Source: Cellulomonas fimi (GTDB taxonomy: Bacteria; Actinomycetota; Actinomycetes; Actinomycetales; Cellulomonadaceae). Taken from it: a DNA stretch of 64,000 bases. Position 1 is the stretch's first letter, and each line of letters begins with the position of its first letter. A program made the position numbers and the translations under genes. The stretch covers positions 806,001 through 870,000 of the forward strand of contig NZ_CP110680.1 of the NCBI RefSeq assembly GCF_028583725.1, given 5' to 3'. Positions 8,715-17,291 of the stretch are shown piece by piece. The notes beneath the pieces were generated by a model. That model was not told the DNA's origin, searched no databases, and worked only from the letters and a program-made list of their open reading frames with translations.

Positions 8715-8825
8715 GATGCGTGTCCCGCGGCAACGGATCCGCGGGCCAGGGTGGCCAGGCGACGCGCACGGACGATCACCCCCGCACCCTCGACGCTCTC
8801 CGGCGCGAGCGCCGCACCACGACCG
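8715..8825 (+). pseudogene. Dead duplicate of the MFS transporter leader and 5' end
   Basis: This stretch aligns without gaps, at roughly 80 percent identity by eye, with 9351-9461, the promoter and first codons of the MFS gene (offset 636). The -10 hexamer TAGGGT of the live copy is CAGGGT here (8747-8752), and the GTG start is GCG (8759-8761). The decayed reading ATRTDDHPRTLDALRRERR mirrors the live N-terminus MTASGDRPRTTDALWRERR. So the copy is transcriptionally and translationally dead. Confidence 0.75.
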
Positions 8826-8834
8826 CCGCACACC

Positions 8835-8927
8835 GCCGGGCACGTCGACCAGATCCGCGGCTCCGCCGACGAGGTCGCCCGCAAAGCGGTGCGTCTCGAC
8901 GAGCTGGTGGGACGGTTCAGGGGCTGA
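8835..8927 (+). pseudogene. Short remnant, possibly a chemoreceptor C-terminal tail
   Basis: In one frame the bases read HVDQIRGSADEVARKAVRLD followed by ELVGRFRG and a stop. This looks like the last 28 residues of a methyl-accepting chemotaxis protein (alternating polar helix ending ...LVGRFR). It is fused directly to the dead MFS leader and has no start of its own. The family guess is uncertain. Confidence 0.35.
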
Positions 8928-8984
8928 CCGGCGGCCGGCGGCCGGCGCGACGCCGTGCTGCCGTGAGCACGGGCTCGGGACGCT

Positions 8985-9293
8985 GTGCGCAGCAGCACGC
9001 TTCGGAGGTGCGGCCCGCGGTGTACTGCGCTCATCCTGAAGGCGCTTGCCTTCCGTGACCGGCTCGGCGCCGAGGACGCGACCGACCTGTGGCGTCTGCT
9101 CGAAGCCGCGGCCGCGGCGGGGCACACCGCGGACACGTGGCGGGGCTCGGCCGACGGTCGGACGGCCGCGCTCGCGATGCACACGCTGTTCGAGCCGGCG
9201 GTGCGTCGCGGGGCGCAGCTCGGTCCGGACCGTGCGGTCCGGGCGTGCGTCCGCGCGCTCGTCCAGCTCGTCGTGCCGCGCCCCGCGCCCTGA
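8985..9293 (+). pseudogene. Fragment resembling the C-terminal end of a nucleotidyltransferase-like protein
   Basis: An open frame of up to 102 codons whose residues from about 17 on read LILKALAFRDRLGAEDATDL and then WRLLEAAAAAG. The pattern (LKA..R....KDA.DLWRLLE) recalls the C-terminal part of AbiEii-like nucleotidyltransferase proteins. The N-terminal catalytic part is absent and no ribosome site is seen. Probably a remnant; it could still be a small gene. Confidence 0.4.
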
Positions 9294-9394
9294 GCCGCGC
9301 GGGTCGCCTCGTCGAGCGCGGGCGGACGCCCGGGCAACCGGGCGCGCGGAAATGCGTTTCCCGCGGCAACGGATCTGCGGGCTAGGGTCGCCAG

Positions 9395-10864
9395 GTGACA
9401 GCGTCCGGCGACCGCCCCCGCACGACCGACGCCCTCTGGCGGGAGCGGCGCACCACCACCGCCGCGCTCGTCACCCTGGTCGTCCTCGTCGCGTTCGAGT
9501 CCTTCGCCGTCGCGACCGTCATGCCGCGCGTCGCGGACGTGCTCGACGGGTACGCGCTCTACGCGTTCGCGTTCGCGGGGCCGCTCGCGACGGGCGTCGT
9601 GGGCATGGTCGTCGCCGGGTCGTGGTCGGACCGGAGCGGGCCGTTCCGCCCGTTCCTCGCCGGCGCGGCCCTGTTCGTCGCGGGGCTCGTCGTGGCGGGG
9701 CTCGCGGCCTCGATGCCGGTGCTGGTCCTCGGGCGGCTCGCGCAGGGGCTGGGGGGCGGCGCGGTCAACGTCACGCTGCTCGTGACCCTGGCGCGCGCGT
9801 ACCCGCCCGTGCTGCACCCGCGGGCCTTCGCGTGGTTCTCGGCGGCGTGGGTGCTGCCGTCGCTCGTCGGGCCCGCGGTCGCCGGGGTCGTCGCGGAGGC
9901 CGCCGGGTGGCGGTGGGTGTTCCTCGCCGTCGCGCTGCTCGTGGTGCCGACGAGCCTGCCGCTGCTGCGCACGCTGCGCCCGCTCGGCCCGCCCGCGACC
10001 GGGTCCGACGTGACCGCCGCCGAGGCCCGCGTCCGGGTCCTGCTCGCGGTCCTCGTCGCCGCCGCGGTCCTCGCGCTCAACCTCGCGGTCGAGCTGCCGC
10101 CCGTGCCGTCCGCGGTGCTGGCCGCCGTCGCGGGCGCCGGTGCGCTCGTCGCCGTCCGGCCGCTCCTGCCGCCCGGGTCCCTGCGCGCGCGACCGGGACT
10201 GCCGAGCGTCCTGACCACGCGTCTGCTCGTGTCCGGCGCGTTCTTCGGCGCGCAGGCGTACGTGCCCTACCTGCTCGCGGCGCGCGACGGCTGGGGGCCT
10301 ACGGCCAGCGGGCTCGCGCTCACGACCGCCGCGCTCGCATGGTCGGGCATGTCGGCGGTGCAGGGGCGGCTCGGGCAGCGGCTCGCGAGCCGGGACGCCG
10401 TGCGCATCGGCACCGTGCTCGTCGTCGGCGCGACGGTCGGGGCCTGGGCGACCGCGGCGGCCGGGCTGCACCCCGCGGTGCTCGTCACCACGTGGACGCT
10501 CGCGGGTGCGGGCATGGGGCTCGCGTCGTCGCGGCTCAACGTGCTGCTGCTCGCCTACTCCGGGCCGGGCACGCAGGGCCGGAACAGCTCCGCGCTGTCG
10601 ATCGGCGACGCCGTCGGCGCCGCGCTCGCCCTCGCGGTGAGCGGGGTGCTGTTCGCGCTGGTCTCCGGCGCGGCCGCCGCGGGAGGTCACGGCACGGGCG
10701 GGGGAGACGACGTGGTCGGCACCGCCGGCTTCGTCGCCGCGTTCGGGCTCACGGTCGTCCTGTCCGTGGTGGCCGCGCTCGTCGCGCCGCGCGTCGGGGT
10801 ACCGCCGACGGAGCGGCACGAGGAGGCGGCGGCCGTCGACGACGAGGCGGCCGCGCACCCCTGA
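9395..10864 (+). CDS. MFS transporter, drug-export type
   Basis: 489 residues with about 14 hydrophobic segments. After TM1 (VTLVVLVAFESFAVATVMPR) comes the motif AGSWSDRSGPFRPFL between TM2 and TM3 (residues about 69-83), typical of MFS exporters. The GTG start at 9395 sits six bases after a TAGGGT -10 box (9383-9388), so the message is probably leaderless. The substrate is unknown. A dead copy of its promoter and first codons lies 636 bases upstream. Confidence 0.88.
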   Translation: MTASGDRPRTTDALWRERRTTTAALVTLVVLVAFESFAVATVMPRVADVLDGYALYAFAFAGPLATGVVGMVVAGSWSDRSGPFRPFLAGAALFVAGLVVAGLAASMPVLVLGRLAQGLGGGAVNVTLLVTLARAYPPVLHPRAFAWFSAAWVLPSLVGPAVAGVVAEAAGWRWVFLAVALLVVPTSLPLLRTLRPLGPPATGSDVTAAEARVRVLLAVLVAAAVLALNLAVELPPVPSAVLAAVAGAGALVAVRPLLPPGSLRARPGLPSVLTTRLLVSGAFFGAQAYVPYLLAARDGWGPTASGLALTTAALAWSGMSAVQGRLGQRLASRDAVRIGTVLVVGATVGAWATAAAGLHPAVLVTTWTLAGAGMGLASSRLNVLLLAYSGPGTQGRNSSALSIGDAVGAALALAVSGVLFALVSGAAAAGGHGTGGGDDVVGTAGFVAAFGLTVVLSVVAALVAPRVGVPPTERHEEAAAVDDEAAAHP

Positions 10865-10983
10865 CCGACGGCCGCCCGGACGGCCGACGGGCGGCGGCGC
10901 GCGGGGCGGCGTACGGCGCGGCGCACAGGGCGGCCACAGCGGTGGCACACCGCGGGCACGGACCCGCTCCGTAGACACGGGGC

Positions 10984-12042
10984 ATGACTCCCGCAGACCT
11001 CACGTCCCCGCGCCGCCGGTCCAGGCCCGTCCGGCGCGCCGTCCTCGCGTCAGTCGCCGCCGTCGTTCTGGTGCTCGGCGGCACGACCGCCTGGGCGCTC
11101 GACCGGTACGTCGTCGAGCACGTCGCGATCGGCGACGTCGACGCGTACGAGGCGGCGCAGGGCGGCGGCGCCGGCTCGACGTCCGGCACCTCCGGCTCGT
11201 CCGGCTCGTCGGGCGCGTCGGCCGGCACGCTCACCGGCACCACCTACACCTCCGACGACGCCGACATCACCGTCTCGACCGTCACGACGGGCTCGGGCGA
11301 CGACACCGTCACCTACTACGTCGCGGACGTCGTGCTGTCCGACGCGACGGTCCTGCGCTCGGCGTTCGCGCAGAACCAGTTCGGCACCAACATCACCGAG
11401 ACGACGTCGGACATCGCCGCCGACAACGACGCGGTCCTCGCGATCAACGGCGACTACTACGGGTTCCGCGACACCGGCATCGTGATCCGCAACGGCGTCG
11501 TGTACCGCGACGAGGGCGCGCGCGAGGGGCTGGCGTTCTACCGCGACGGGCACGTCGAGGTGTACGACGAGACGGCGACGACCGCCGACGCGCTCGTCGC
11601 GGCGGGCGTGTGGAACACGGTGTCGTTCGGGCCCGCGATCGTCGAGGACGGGCAGGTCGTCGACGGGATCGAGGACGTCGAGGTCGACACGAACGTCGGC
11701 AACCACTCGATCCAGGGCGACCAGCCGCGCACCGCGATCGGCGTGGTCGACGACAACCACCTCGTCTTCGTGGTCGTCGACGGGCGGAGCCCCGGCTACT
11801 CCGCGGGCGTCACGCTGACGGGGCTCGCGGAGATCATGCAGGACCTCGGCGCGACCACGGCGTACAACCTGGACGGCGGCGGCTCGTCGACGATGGTGTT
11901 CGGCGGCGAGCTCGTCAACGACCCGCTCGGCAAGGGCCGCGAGCGCGGCACGTCCGACATCCTCTACGTCGGCGGCCTGTCCGCCGCGACCGGCACGACC
12001 GCCGCGACGGGCACGACCGCCGCGACCGGCGCGGACGGCTGA
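10984..12042 (+). CDS. Secreted phosphodiester glycosidase-family (NAGPA) protein
   Basis: 352 residues. An Arg-rich N-terminus and one membrane segment (about 19-37) suggest a signal anchor, followed by a Gly/Ser-rich linker (about 60-80). The NAGPA domain shows AINGDYYGFRDTG (near 157) and NLDGGGSSTMVFGGEL (near 296), the active-region signatures of this family, which removes N-acetylglucosamine from phosphodiesters. The tail holds the repeat AATGTT three times. It precedes a glycosyltransferase by three bases, so both may act on a wall polymer. The substrate is inference. Confidence 0.88.
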   Translation: MTPADLTSPRRRSRPVRRAVLASVAAVVLVLGGTTAWALDRYVVEHVAIGDVDAYEAAQGGGAGSTSGTSGSSGSSGASAGTLTGTTYTSDDADITVSTVTTGSGDDTVTYYVADVVLSDATVLRSAFAQNQFGTNITETTSDIAADNDAVLAINGDYYGFRDTGIVIRNGVVYRDEGAREGLAFYRDGHVEVYDETATTADALVAAGVWNTVSFGPAIVEDGQVVDGIEDVEVDTNVGNHSIQGDQPRTAIGVVDDNHLVFVVVDGRSPGYSAGVTLTGLAEIMQDLGATTAYNLDGGGSSTMVFGGELVNDPLGKGRERGTSDILYVGGLSAATGTTAATGTTAATGADG

Positions 12043-12045
12043 GCC

Positions 12046-13257
12046 GTGGTCGTCCTGGTCCCGGCGTACGAGCCGGACGCCCGGCTGGTGACGCTCGTGC
12101 AGGCGTTGCGCCGCGCGCGCCCGCACGTGCCGGTGGTGGTCGTGGACGACGGCAGCGGCCCGGGGTACCGGCCGGTCTTCGCCGCCGCGGGTCGCGCGGG
12201 CGCCGACGTCCTCACCCACCCCGTCAACCGTGGCAAGGGGGTCGCGCTGCGGACGGGTGTCGCGCACGTCCTCGCCCGGCACCCCGGTGCCGACGTCGTC
12301 TCGGCGGACTGCGACGGCCAGCACACCGTCGGCGACGTGCTCGCGGTCGCGGACCGCGTGGCGCGCGGCGACGTGGCGGTCGTGCTCGGCGCGCGGTCGT
12401 TCGCGGGGGACGTGCCGCTGCGCAGCCGCGTCGGCAACACGTGCACGCGCGTCGCGTTCCGGCTCGGCACGGGCGTGCCGGTGCGGGACACCCAGACGGG
12501 GCTGCGCGGGTACCCGGCGGACATGCTGCCGTGGCTGCTCGACGTGCCGGGGGACCGGTTCGAGTACGAGCTCGCGGTGCTGCTGCGTGCCGCCGACGAG
12601 CGGCGGACGGTCGTCGAGGTGCCGATCGCGACGGTGTACCTCGACGGGAACGCGTCGTCGCACTTCCGCCCGCTCGTCGACTCGGCACGCGTGTACGCGC
12701 CGCTGCTGCGGTTCGTCGCGTCGTCCCTCGCCGGGTTCGCCGTGGACGCGGTGGCGCTGCTCGCGCTCGCGGCCGCGACGGGGTCGCTGCTCGCCGCGAC
12801 GGTCGGCGCGCGGGTGCTCAGCGGGGCGGTGAACTTCGGCCTCAACCGCCGCTGGGTGTTCCGGCGCGGCGCGACCGGGCCGGTGTCGCGCGAGGCCGTG
12901 GCGTACGCGCTGCTCGCGGTGAACCTGCTGCTCGCGGGCTACGCGGGGCTGCGGGTGCTGACGCACGCCGGGGTGCCGCTGCTCGCCGCGAAGGTCGTCG
13001 CCGACCTCGTGCTGTTCCTCGTCGGCTACCGCGTGCAGCGGACCGCCGTGTTCCGCGGCCCCCGGGTCGCACCGGGGGCCGCGAGAACGGGTGCGCCGGG
13101 TCAGGCGGCGGGGACCTCGACGTCGACGCGCACGACGTCGCCGGTGCGCGCGAAGACGCGCCCGCTCACGTCGGCGTCGAGCACGCCGTCGGTGCCCTCG
13201 ACGCGCGAGCCGTCGGCCAGCACGGCGGTGACGCGCAGCGCCGACCCGCGCCGGTAG
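12046..13257 (+). CDS. Glycosyltransferase family 2 fused to a GtrA-like membrane domain
   Basis: 403 residues, GTG start. Residues 1-210 form a GT2 domain (VVVDDGSG near 25, ADCDGQH near 86 as the metal/sugar site), similar to polyprenyl-phosphate sugar transferases. Residues about 222-345 hold four membrane segments of the GtrA type, which flip or anchor lipid-linked sugars. The last 50 or so residues are low-complexity and are read opposite the end of the minus-strand gene that stops at 13101, a 157-base convergent overlap. The natural functional end is near VFRGPRV. Confidence 0.88.
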   Translation: MVVLVPAYEPDARLVTLVQALRRARPHVPVVVVDDGSGPGYRPVFAAAGRAGADVLTHPVNRGKGVALRTGVAHVLARHPGADVVSADCDGQHTVGDVLAVADRVARGDVAVVLGARSFAGDVPLRSRVGNTCTRVAFRLGTGVPVRDTQTGLRGYPADMLPWLLDVPGDRFEYELAVLLRAADERRTVVEVPIATVYLDGNASSHFRPLVDSARVYAPLLRFVASSLAGFAVDAVALLALAAATGSLLAATVGARVLSGAVNFGLNRRWVFRRGATGPVSREAVAYALLAVNLLLAGYAGLRVLTHAGVPLLAAKVVADLVLFLVGYRVQRTAVFRGPRVAPGAARTGAPGQAAGTSTSTRTTSPVRAKTRPLTSASSTPSVPSTREPSASTAVTRSADPRR

Positions 13258-16200
13258 ACGACGGGGACCTGGCAGAACGTGAAGGCCAGCGAGCCCGCGT
13301 CGAGCGCGATCGTCTGCTCCTGCTGCGCCGCGTCGTGGAAGCGGAACGTCGCGGGCGCCTCCGTCCACTCGTCGGCGCGCAGGAGCGCGGGCCGCACGAC
13401 GACGCGGCCGTCCTCGACCCGCAGCCCGAGCTCGCCGAGCCGCGTGAGGACCTCCTCCTTGACCTGACCGGTCATGCCGGGCTGGCGGGCACCGTGCCCG
13501 GCGGGCGTGTGCGAGTACGGGTCGACGGGGAACGCGCCGTAGACCTCGGGCGACTTGCAGTAGCCGAGCCCGAGCCGGACGTCCTCGTACGCGTCGGCCA
13601 GGCCCTGGACGACCGCCGCGTCGAGGCCCTGGGCGACCGCCCGCTCGTGGTTCTCCTGCACCGCGAGCAGCAGCTTGGAGACCATGTGCCAGTAGATGCT
13701 GCCGAGGCCCTCGTACGCGAAGAACGAGCCCGACCGGCCGGTGAACTCGGCGTGCCGGAAGACCTGCTCGAACACGTCCAGCACGGCGTCGCGCCCGTCG
13801 GCGACCTGCTGCGGTGCCACGCCGGGTGCGCCCGCGGCCAGCGCGTCGAGGGCTGCGACGACGTCGCGCGCGTTGTGCAGGCCCGGCGCGAACCGGTGCA
13901 CGCCGTGCACGTCGCGCAGCACGAGCGTCGTGTCGCCCGCGGCGACCAGCGCGTCGAGCAGCGGCGCGCTCGCGGCCTGGGCCTCGGTGATCGTGTTGCG
14001 CGCGAGGAACGTCGGCAGCTCGCGGTCGGGGTACAGCTGGTAGGAGTGCTGGTCCGCGCGGTACAGGGCGCTGCGGCGCAGCGCGTGCACGAGGTCGAGC
14101 GCCTCCGCGGGCGTCAGGAGCCCGGACGACAGGACCGCGACCTGGCCCTCGAGCATCTCCTGCAGGTGCCCGACGCGTGCGACGCCGCCGCGCAGGTCGA
14201 GCAGGTTGTAGGAGTGGAAGAGCCCGTCGGGCCGACGGTTCGCGCGCAGGCCCGCGTCGACGTACCGCTGCGCGACGTCGAGGAACGCCCGCACCCCGGC
14301 TGCGCCGACCGTCCGGTGCGCGCCGCCGAACCCGGCGTACACGCGCGTCCGGTAGGCGGTGCCTGCGGCGCCGAGGTCGTCCATGACGGCCCGTCGCCCG
14401 GCGTCGTCGAACCCGCCCTCGACCGACGCGGCGTGCGCGTCGAGCGCGGCGGTCACGTCGGCCAGCAGCCCGGCGAGCTCGTCGGTGACGGTGAGGTCGT
14501 GGTCGAGCAGGTCGCGGGCCAGCGCGAGCGCGCGGCGCAGGTACGCGAGCGTCACGACCGACAGGCCCTTGCCGACCAGCGCGTTGTTCGCGTCGTTCCA
14601 CTCGGGGCGCTGCGTGTTCATCCAGATGCCGCCGTCGGGCACGAGGTTGACGACCTTCGCGAGCACGAGCAGCAGCAGCTTCTCGCCGAGCGACACGCGC
14701 ACGAGGTCGCCGTCGGCGCCGTGCACGAGGCGGCCGTCGGCACCCTCCGTGCGGACCCGTGCCTGCACGCGCTCCTCGGCGGCGGTGTCGAACGTGATGG
14801 TCTCGATCGGCTCGACGACGGTCTGCTCGTACGACGCGATCCGGTACGGCACGTCCGCGTGCGTGAACAGCGCGCGGTCGACGAGCGCGTCGAGGCGGCC
14901 GGGGTGGAAGCGTCGCGACGTCTCCAGCAGCTTGACCAGGTAGACGATCTGGTGGTCGCTCCAGTAGCCGATGTTCGCCCACGGGTTCGACGGCTCGGGG
15001 ACCTCCCAGTCGATGCCCGAGCGCGAGATCCGGTACGGGTTGTAGCCGTCGGCGGTCGTCGCGTCGAGGAAGACCGCGACCATCGAATCGACGTAGCCCG
15101 GGAACGACCAGGCGAGCGCCTCCCAGTTCTGGAAGATGTCGCGCCAGTTGCCCTGGAAGTCGACGCGCGTGCGGCCCTTCGCGTCCGTGAGGGCGATCTG
15201 GAACTTGTTCCACGGCCGGCTCGGGTCGCCGTGCCGGCGGCTGAAGGTCAGCGGCAGGTACTCGCGCACCAGGCGCAGCAGGTCGACGTCGCCGCTCGCG
15301 TCGGCGCGCTCCAGCAGCGTGTCGAGGTCGGTGGTCGCGGGCAGCGCGTCGAGCCAGTCGCGGCGACGCGCGGCGGTCCGCGGCGAGCGCTGCGCGACGA
15401 ACGCGCGCAGGTCGTCGGCGGACACCGTGTAGCCGTCGACCGGCACGCCGCCGCGCATGACGTTGAACAGCACGTTCGCCGCGTGGTGCGCGGACGCGAG
15501 CTCGTCGCCGGTGACCTGCGCGGCGTCGGCGGTGCCGACCAGGCGGTCCAGCCGCTCGCGCGTCCCGACGACGTCGGCCTCCAGCGCGGCGGCCGCGGCG
15601 TCGGCGTCCGCGAGCTCGTCCTGCAGCCGGACGACGTCGGCGGCGCTCTGGTCGACGTCGGCGACGACCCGCCAGCGGCGCGTCTCGCCGGGCGCGAGCG
15701 CGACGTCCGCGACCACGAGGTACGCGCCCTTCTCGCCGCGGACCTCGTGCTCCGGGGCGACCGGGCGGCCCGCCGCGAACGCGCCGACCTGCCGCGTCGA
15801 GGTGAGGTGCGCGACCGGGTCGAGGCCCACCTGCCACGCGACCGTCGCCGCGAGCGACTCGCTCGGGTCGCTCTTGTCGGTCAGTGTCGAGTTCAGGTAG
15901 ACGAGCCCGAGGCCCGTCGCGGCGTCGACCTCGGTGCGCTTGTACGCGTCGAGCAGGCTGCTGAACTCGGCCTGCGTCTGGACGGTCACGCCCGCGGGCA
16001 GCAGGTCGACGAACCCGTCGAGCACCTGCGCGCGCACGGGCGCGTCGGCGACCGCGGTGAGCGCGACCTCCCGGACGACGCCGTACCGGGCGCTGGTCCG
16101 CCACGCGACCCGCGCGCGCAGGCCGAGGTCGGGGCGGGTCTCCTCGAAGACGAGCGTCGTGCCGAGGTAGTCCTTGAAGAGGTGGCGCTCGACGGCGGGG

Positions 16201-16550
16201 TCGTCGGGGCGGCGCTCGGCGAACGGCTGCCACGCGCGCGTGCCGGCGGGCGTCTCGACGCGCAGCAGCGTGAACCCGCCGGTGCGGCCGGCGCCCGCGG
16301 CCACCTTGTCGTCGGTCGAGTACGGGAACAGCGCGCGGTCGGCGTGCTCGCGACCTGCGGTGACGCCGCCCGTGCTCGACACGAACAGCCACAGGTCGCT
16401 CGCCCCGACGAGCGTCATGAAGAACGGCGGCAGGTCGTCGTACGACGCGATCCGGTAGAACCGCCGCCCGTCGAGGTCCACGGGCCCGCTCGTGACGAGC
16501 GCGTCGCCGGGCTCGTCGGTGCGTGCGGGCGTGAGGGTCTGCGACGCCAT
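13101..16550 (-). CDS. Large putative (alpha/alpha)6-barrel carbohydrate-active protein
   Basis: 1149 residues from the ATG at 16550 (GAAGGA ribosome site upstream; a longer frame to 16667 would cross a palindrome). It is cytosolic, without signal peptide. The N-terminal third looks like a beta-sandwich (GRRFYRIASYDDLPPFFMTL). The middle has very conserved-looking aromatic blocks, FQGNWRDIFQNWEALAWSFP and DGYNPYRISRSGIDWEVPEP, then NPWANIGYWSDHQIVYLVKL. These recall GH94-like cellobiose phosphorylase and cyclic-glucan enzymes, but I cannot place a catalytic acid. Family and substrate are uncertain. Confidence 0.6.
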   Translation of the reverse strand: MASQTLTPARTDEPGDALVTSGPVDLDGRRFYRIASYDDLPPFFMTLVGASDLWLFVSSTGGVTAGREHADRALFPYSTDDKVAAGAGRTGGFTLLRVETPAGTRAWQPFAERRPDDPAVERHLFKDYLGTTLVFEETRPDLGLRARVAWRTSARYGVVREVALTAVADAPVRAQVLDGFVDLLPAGVTVQTQAEFSSLLDAYKRTEVDAATGLGLVYLNSTLTDKSDPSESLAATVAWQVGLDPVAHLTSTRQVGAFAAGRPVAPEHEVRGEKGAYLVVADVALAPGETRRWRVVADVDQSAADVVRLQDELADADAAAAALEADVVGTRERLDRLVGTADAAQVTGDELASAHHAANVLFNVMRGGVPVDGYTVSADDLRAFVAQRSPRTAARRRDWLDALPATTDLDTLLERADASGDVDLLRLVREYLPLTFSRRHGDPSRPWNKFQIALTDAKGRTRVDFQGNWRDIFQNWEALAWSFPGYVDSMVAVFLDATTADGYNPYRISRSGIDWEVPEPSNPWANIGYWSDHQIVYLVKLLETSRRFHPGRLDALVDRALFTHADVPYRIASYEQTVVEPIETITFDTAAEERVQARVRTEGADGRLVHGADGDLVRVSLGEKLLLLVLAKVVNLVPDGGIWMNTQRPEWNDANNALVGKGLSVVTLAYLRRALALARDLLDHDLTVTDELAGLLADVTAALDAHAASVEGGFDDAGRRAVMDDLGAAGTAYRTRVYAGFGGAHRTVGAAGVRAFLDVAQRYVDAGLRANRRPDGLFHSYNLLDLRGGVARVGHLQEMLEGQVAVLSSGLLTPAEALDLVHALRRSALYRADQHSYQLYPDRELPTFLARNTITEAQAASAPLLDALVAAGDTTLVLRDVHGVHRFAPGLHNARDVVAALDALAAGAPGVAPQQVADGRDAVLDVFEQVFRHAEFTGRSGSFFAYEGLGSIYWHMVSKLLLAVQENHERAVAQGLDAAVVQGLADAYEDVRLGLGYCKSPEVYGAFPVDPYSHTPAGHGARQPGMTGQVKEEVLTRLGELGLRVEDGRVVVRPALLRADEWTEAPATFRFHDAAQQEQTIALDAGSLAFTFCQVPVVYRRGSALRVTAVLADGSRVEGTDGVLDADVSGRVFARTGDVVRVDVEVPAA

Positions 16551-16642
16551 GTCCTGATCGTCCTTCGTGCCGGGGCGCGGAGCGACCGGTCGGGGGAGCG
16601 GTCGGGCCGCGTCGGTGCGGCCGTGGGTGCGCTCCCATACAG

Positions 16643-16654
16643 TGACACGTGTCA
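16643..16654. promoter_or_regulatory. Perfect palindrome TGACACGTGTCA, putative operator
   Basis: A 12-bp perfect palindrome, 93 bases before the start of the minus-strand carbohydrate gene and about 140 before the plus-strand PLDc_N gene. On the minus strand it gives a TTGACA hexamer, so a regulator bound here could block that promoter. The regulator is not identifiable. Confidence 0.45.
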
Positions 16655-16792
16655 ACGAGGAAGGCAACGGCCCTCGGTCCCGCCGCGCGCGCTCGCCGGC
16701 GTCCGGGTCACCCGAACGCGCCCGCCCGGGCGGGCCGCTCCGCTAGCCTGCGTCCGCCGGGGCGCGGGGCCTGCGGCACCGGAGGAGGGGTC

Positions 16793-17206
16793 GTGCTCCG
16801 CTACCTGCCGTTCGTCGTCGAGATCGGCCTGCTCGTCTACTGCCTCATCGACTGCATCCAGTCCGACGAGGGGCGCATCCGCAACCTGTCCCGGACCGGC
16901 TGGCTCATCCTCATCGTGATCCTGCCGATCGCGGGCGGCGTCGCGTGGCTCGTCGCCGGACGCCCCAAGGACGAGCGCTCCCGCCAGGTGCCCTGGCCGT
17001 CGACCGGCACCGCGGGCTTCCCCGAGTACGAGCGGCCCCACCGCGCCCCCGACGACGACCCCGAGTTCCTCGACCGGCTGCGCCGCGACCGCGAGTCCGA
17101 CTCGAAGCACGAGCAGATGCTCAAGGACTGGGAGGCGCAGCTGCGCGACCGTGAGCAGCGGCTCTCCGAGCCCGAGGGCGGCACGGGCGGCACGCCCGCC
17201 CCGTGA
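16793..17206 (+). CDS. PLDc_N-domain membrane protein
   Basis: 137 residues from a GTG preceded by a strong GGAGGAGGGG site. Two membrane segments (about 2-22 and 37-58) enclose the PLDc_N signature CLIDCIQSDEGRIRNLSR, also found at the N-terminus of cardiolipin synthases. The rest is a charged cytosolic tail with a coiled region (FLDRLRRDRESDSKHEQ onward). No phospholipase HKD motif is present, so it is not itself an enzyme of that type. Confidence 0.8.
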   Translation: MLRYLPFVVEIGLLVYCLIDCIQSDEGRIRNLSRTGWLILIVILPIAGGVAWLVAGRPKDERSRQVPWPSTGTAGFPEYERPHRAPDDDPEFLDRLRRDRESDSKHEQMLKDWEAQLRDREQRLSEPEGGTGGTPAP

Positions 17207-17212
17207 GCCGCG

Positions 17213-17245
17213 GGGTGAGTCGCAGGTGAGTCGCGGGTGACTCGC
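17213..17245 (+). repeat. Three tandem 11-base repeats before csrA
   Basis: Units GGGTGAGTCGC, AGGTGAGTCGC and GGGTGACTCGC lie head to tail between the PLDc_N stop and the csrA promoter. The spacing, one helical turn, would suit cooperative protein binding. Chance repetition in GC-rich sequence is possible. Confidence 0.5.
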
Positions 17246-17291
17246 ACGTCGCGCGCGGGCGCCGCCGCGTGCGGACGGTAGGGTCGCTCGC

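Noticed and set aside
11050-16638. 1862-codon open frame on the minus strand
   Set aside because: It is the antisense or shifted frame of the phosphodiester glycosidase, GT2-GtrA and carbohydrate genes. Its translation is Arg/Gly/Ala low-complexity, typical of high-GC shadow frames.
11610-16919. 1769-codon open frame on the plus strand
   Set aside because: Lies antisense to the minus-strand gene 13101-16550 and has a repetitive charged composition with no domain.
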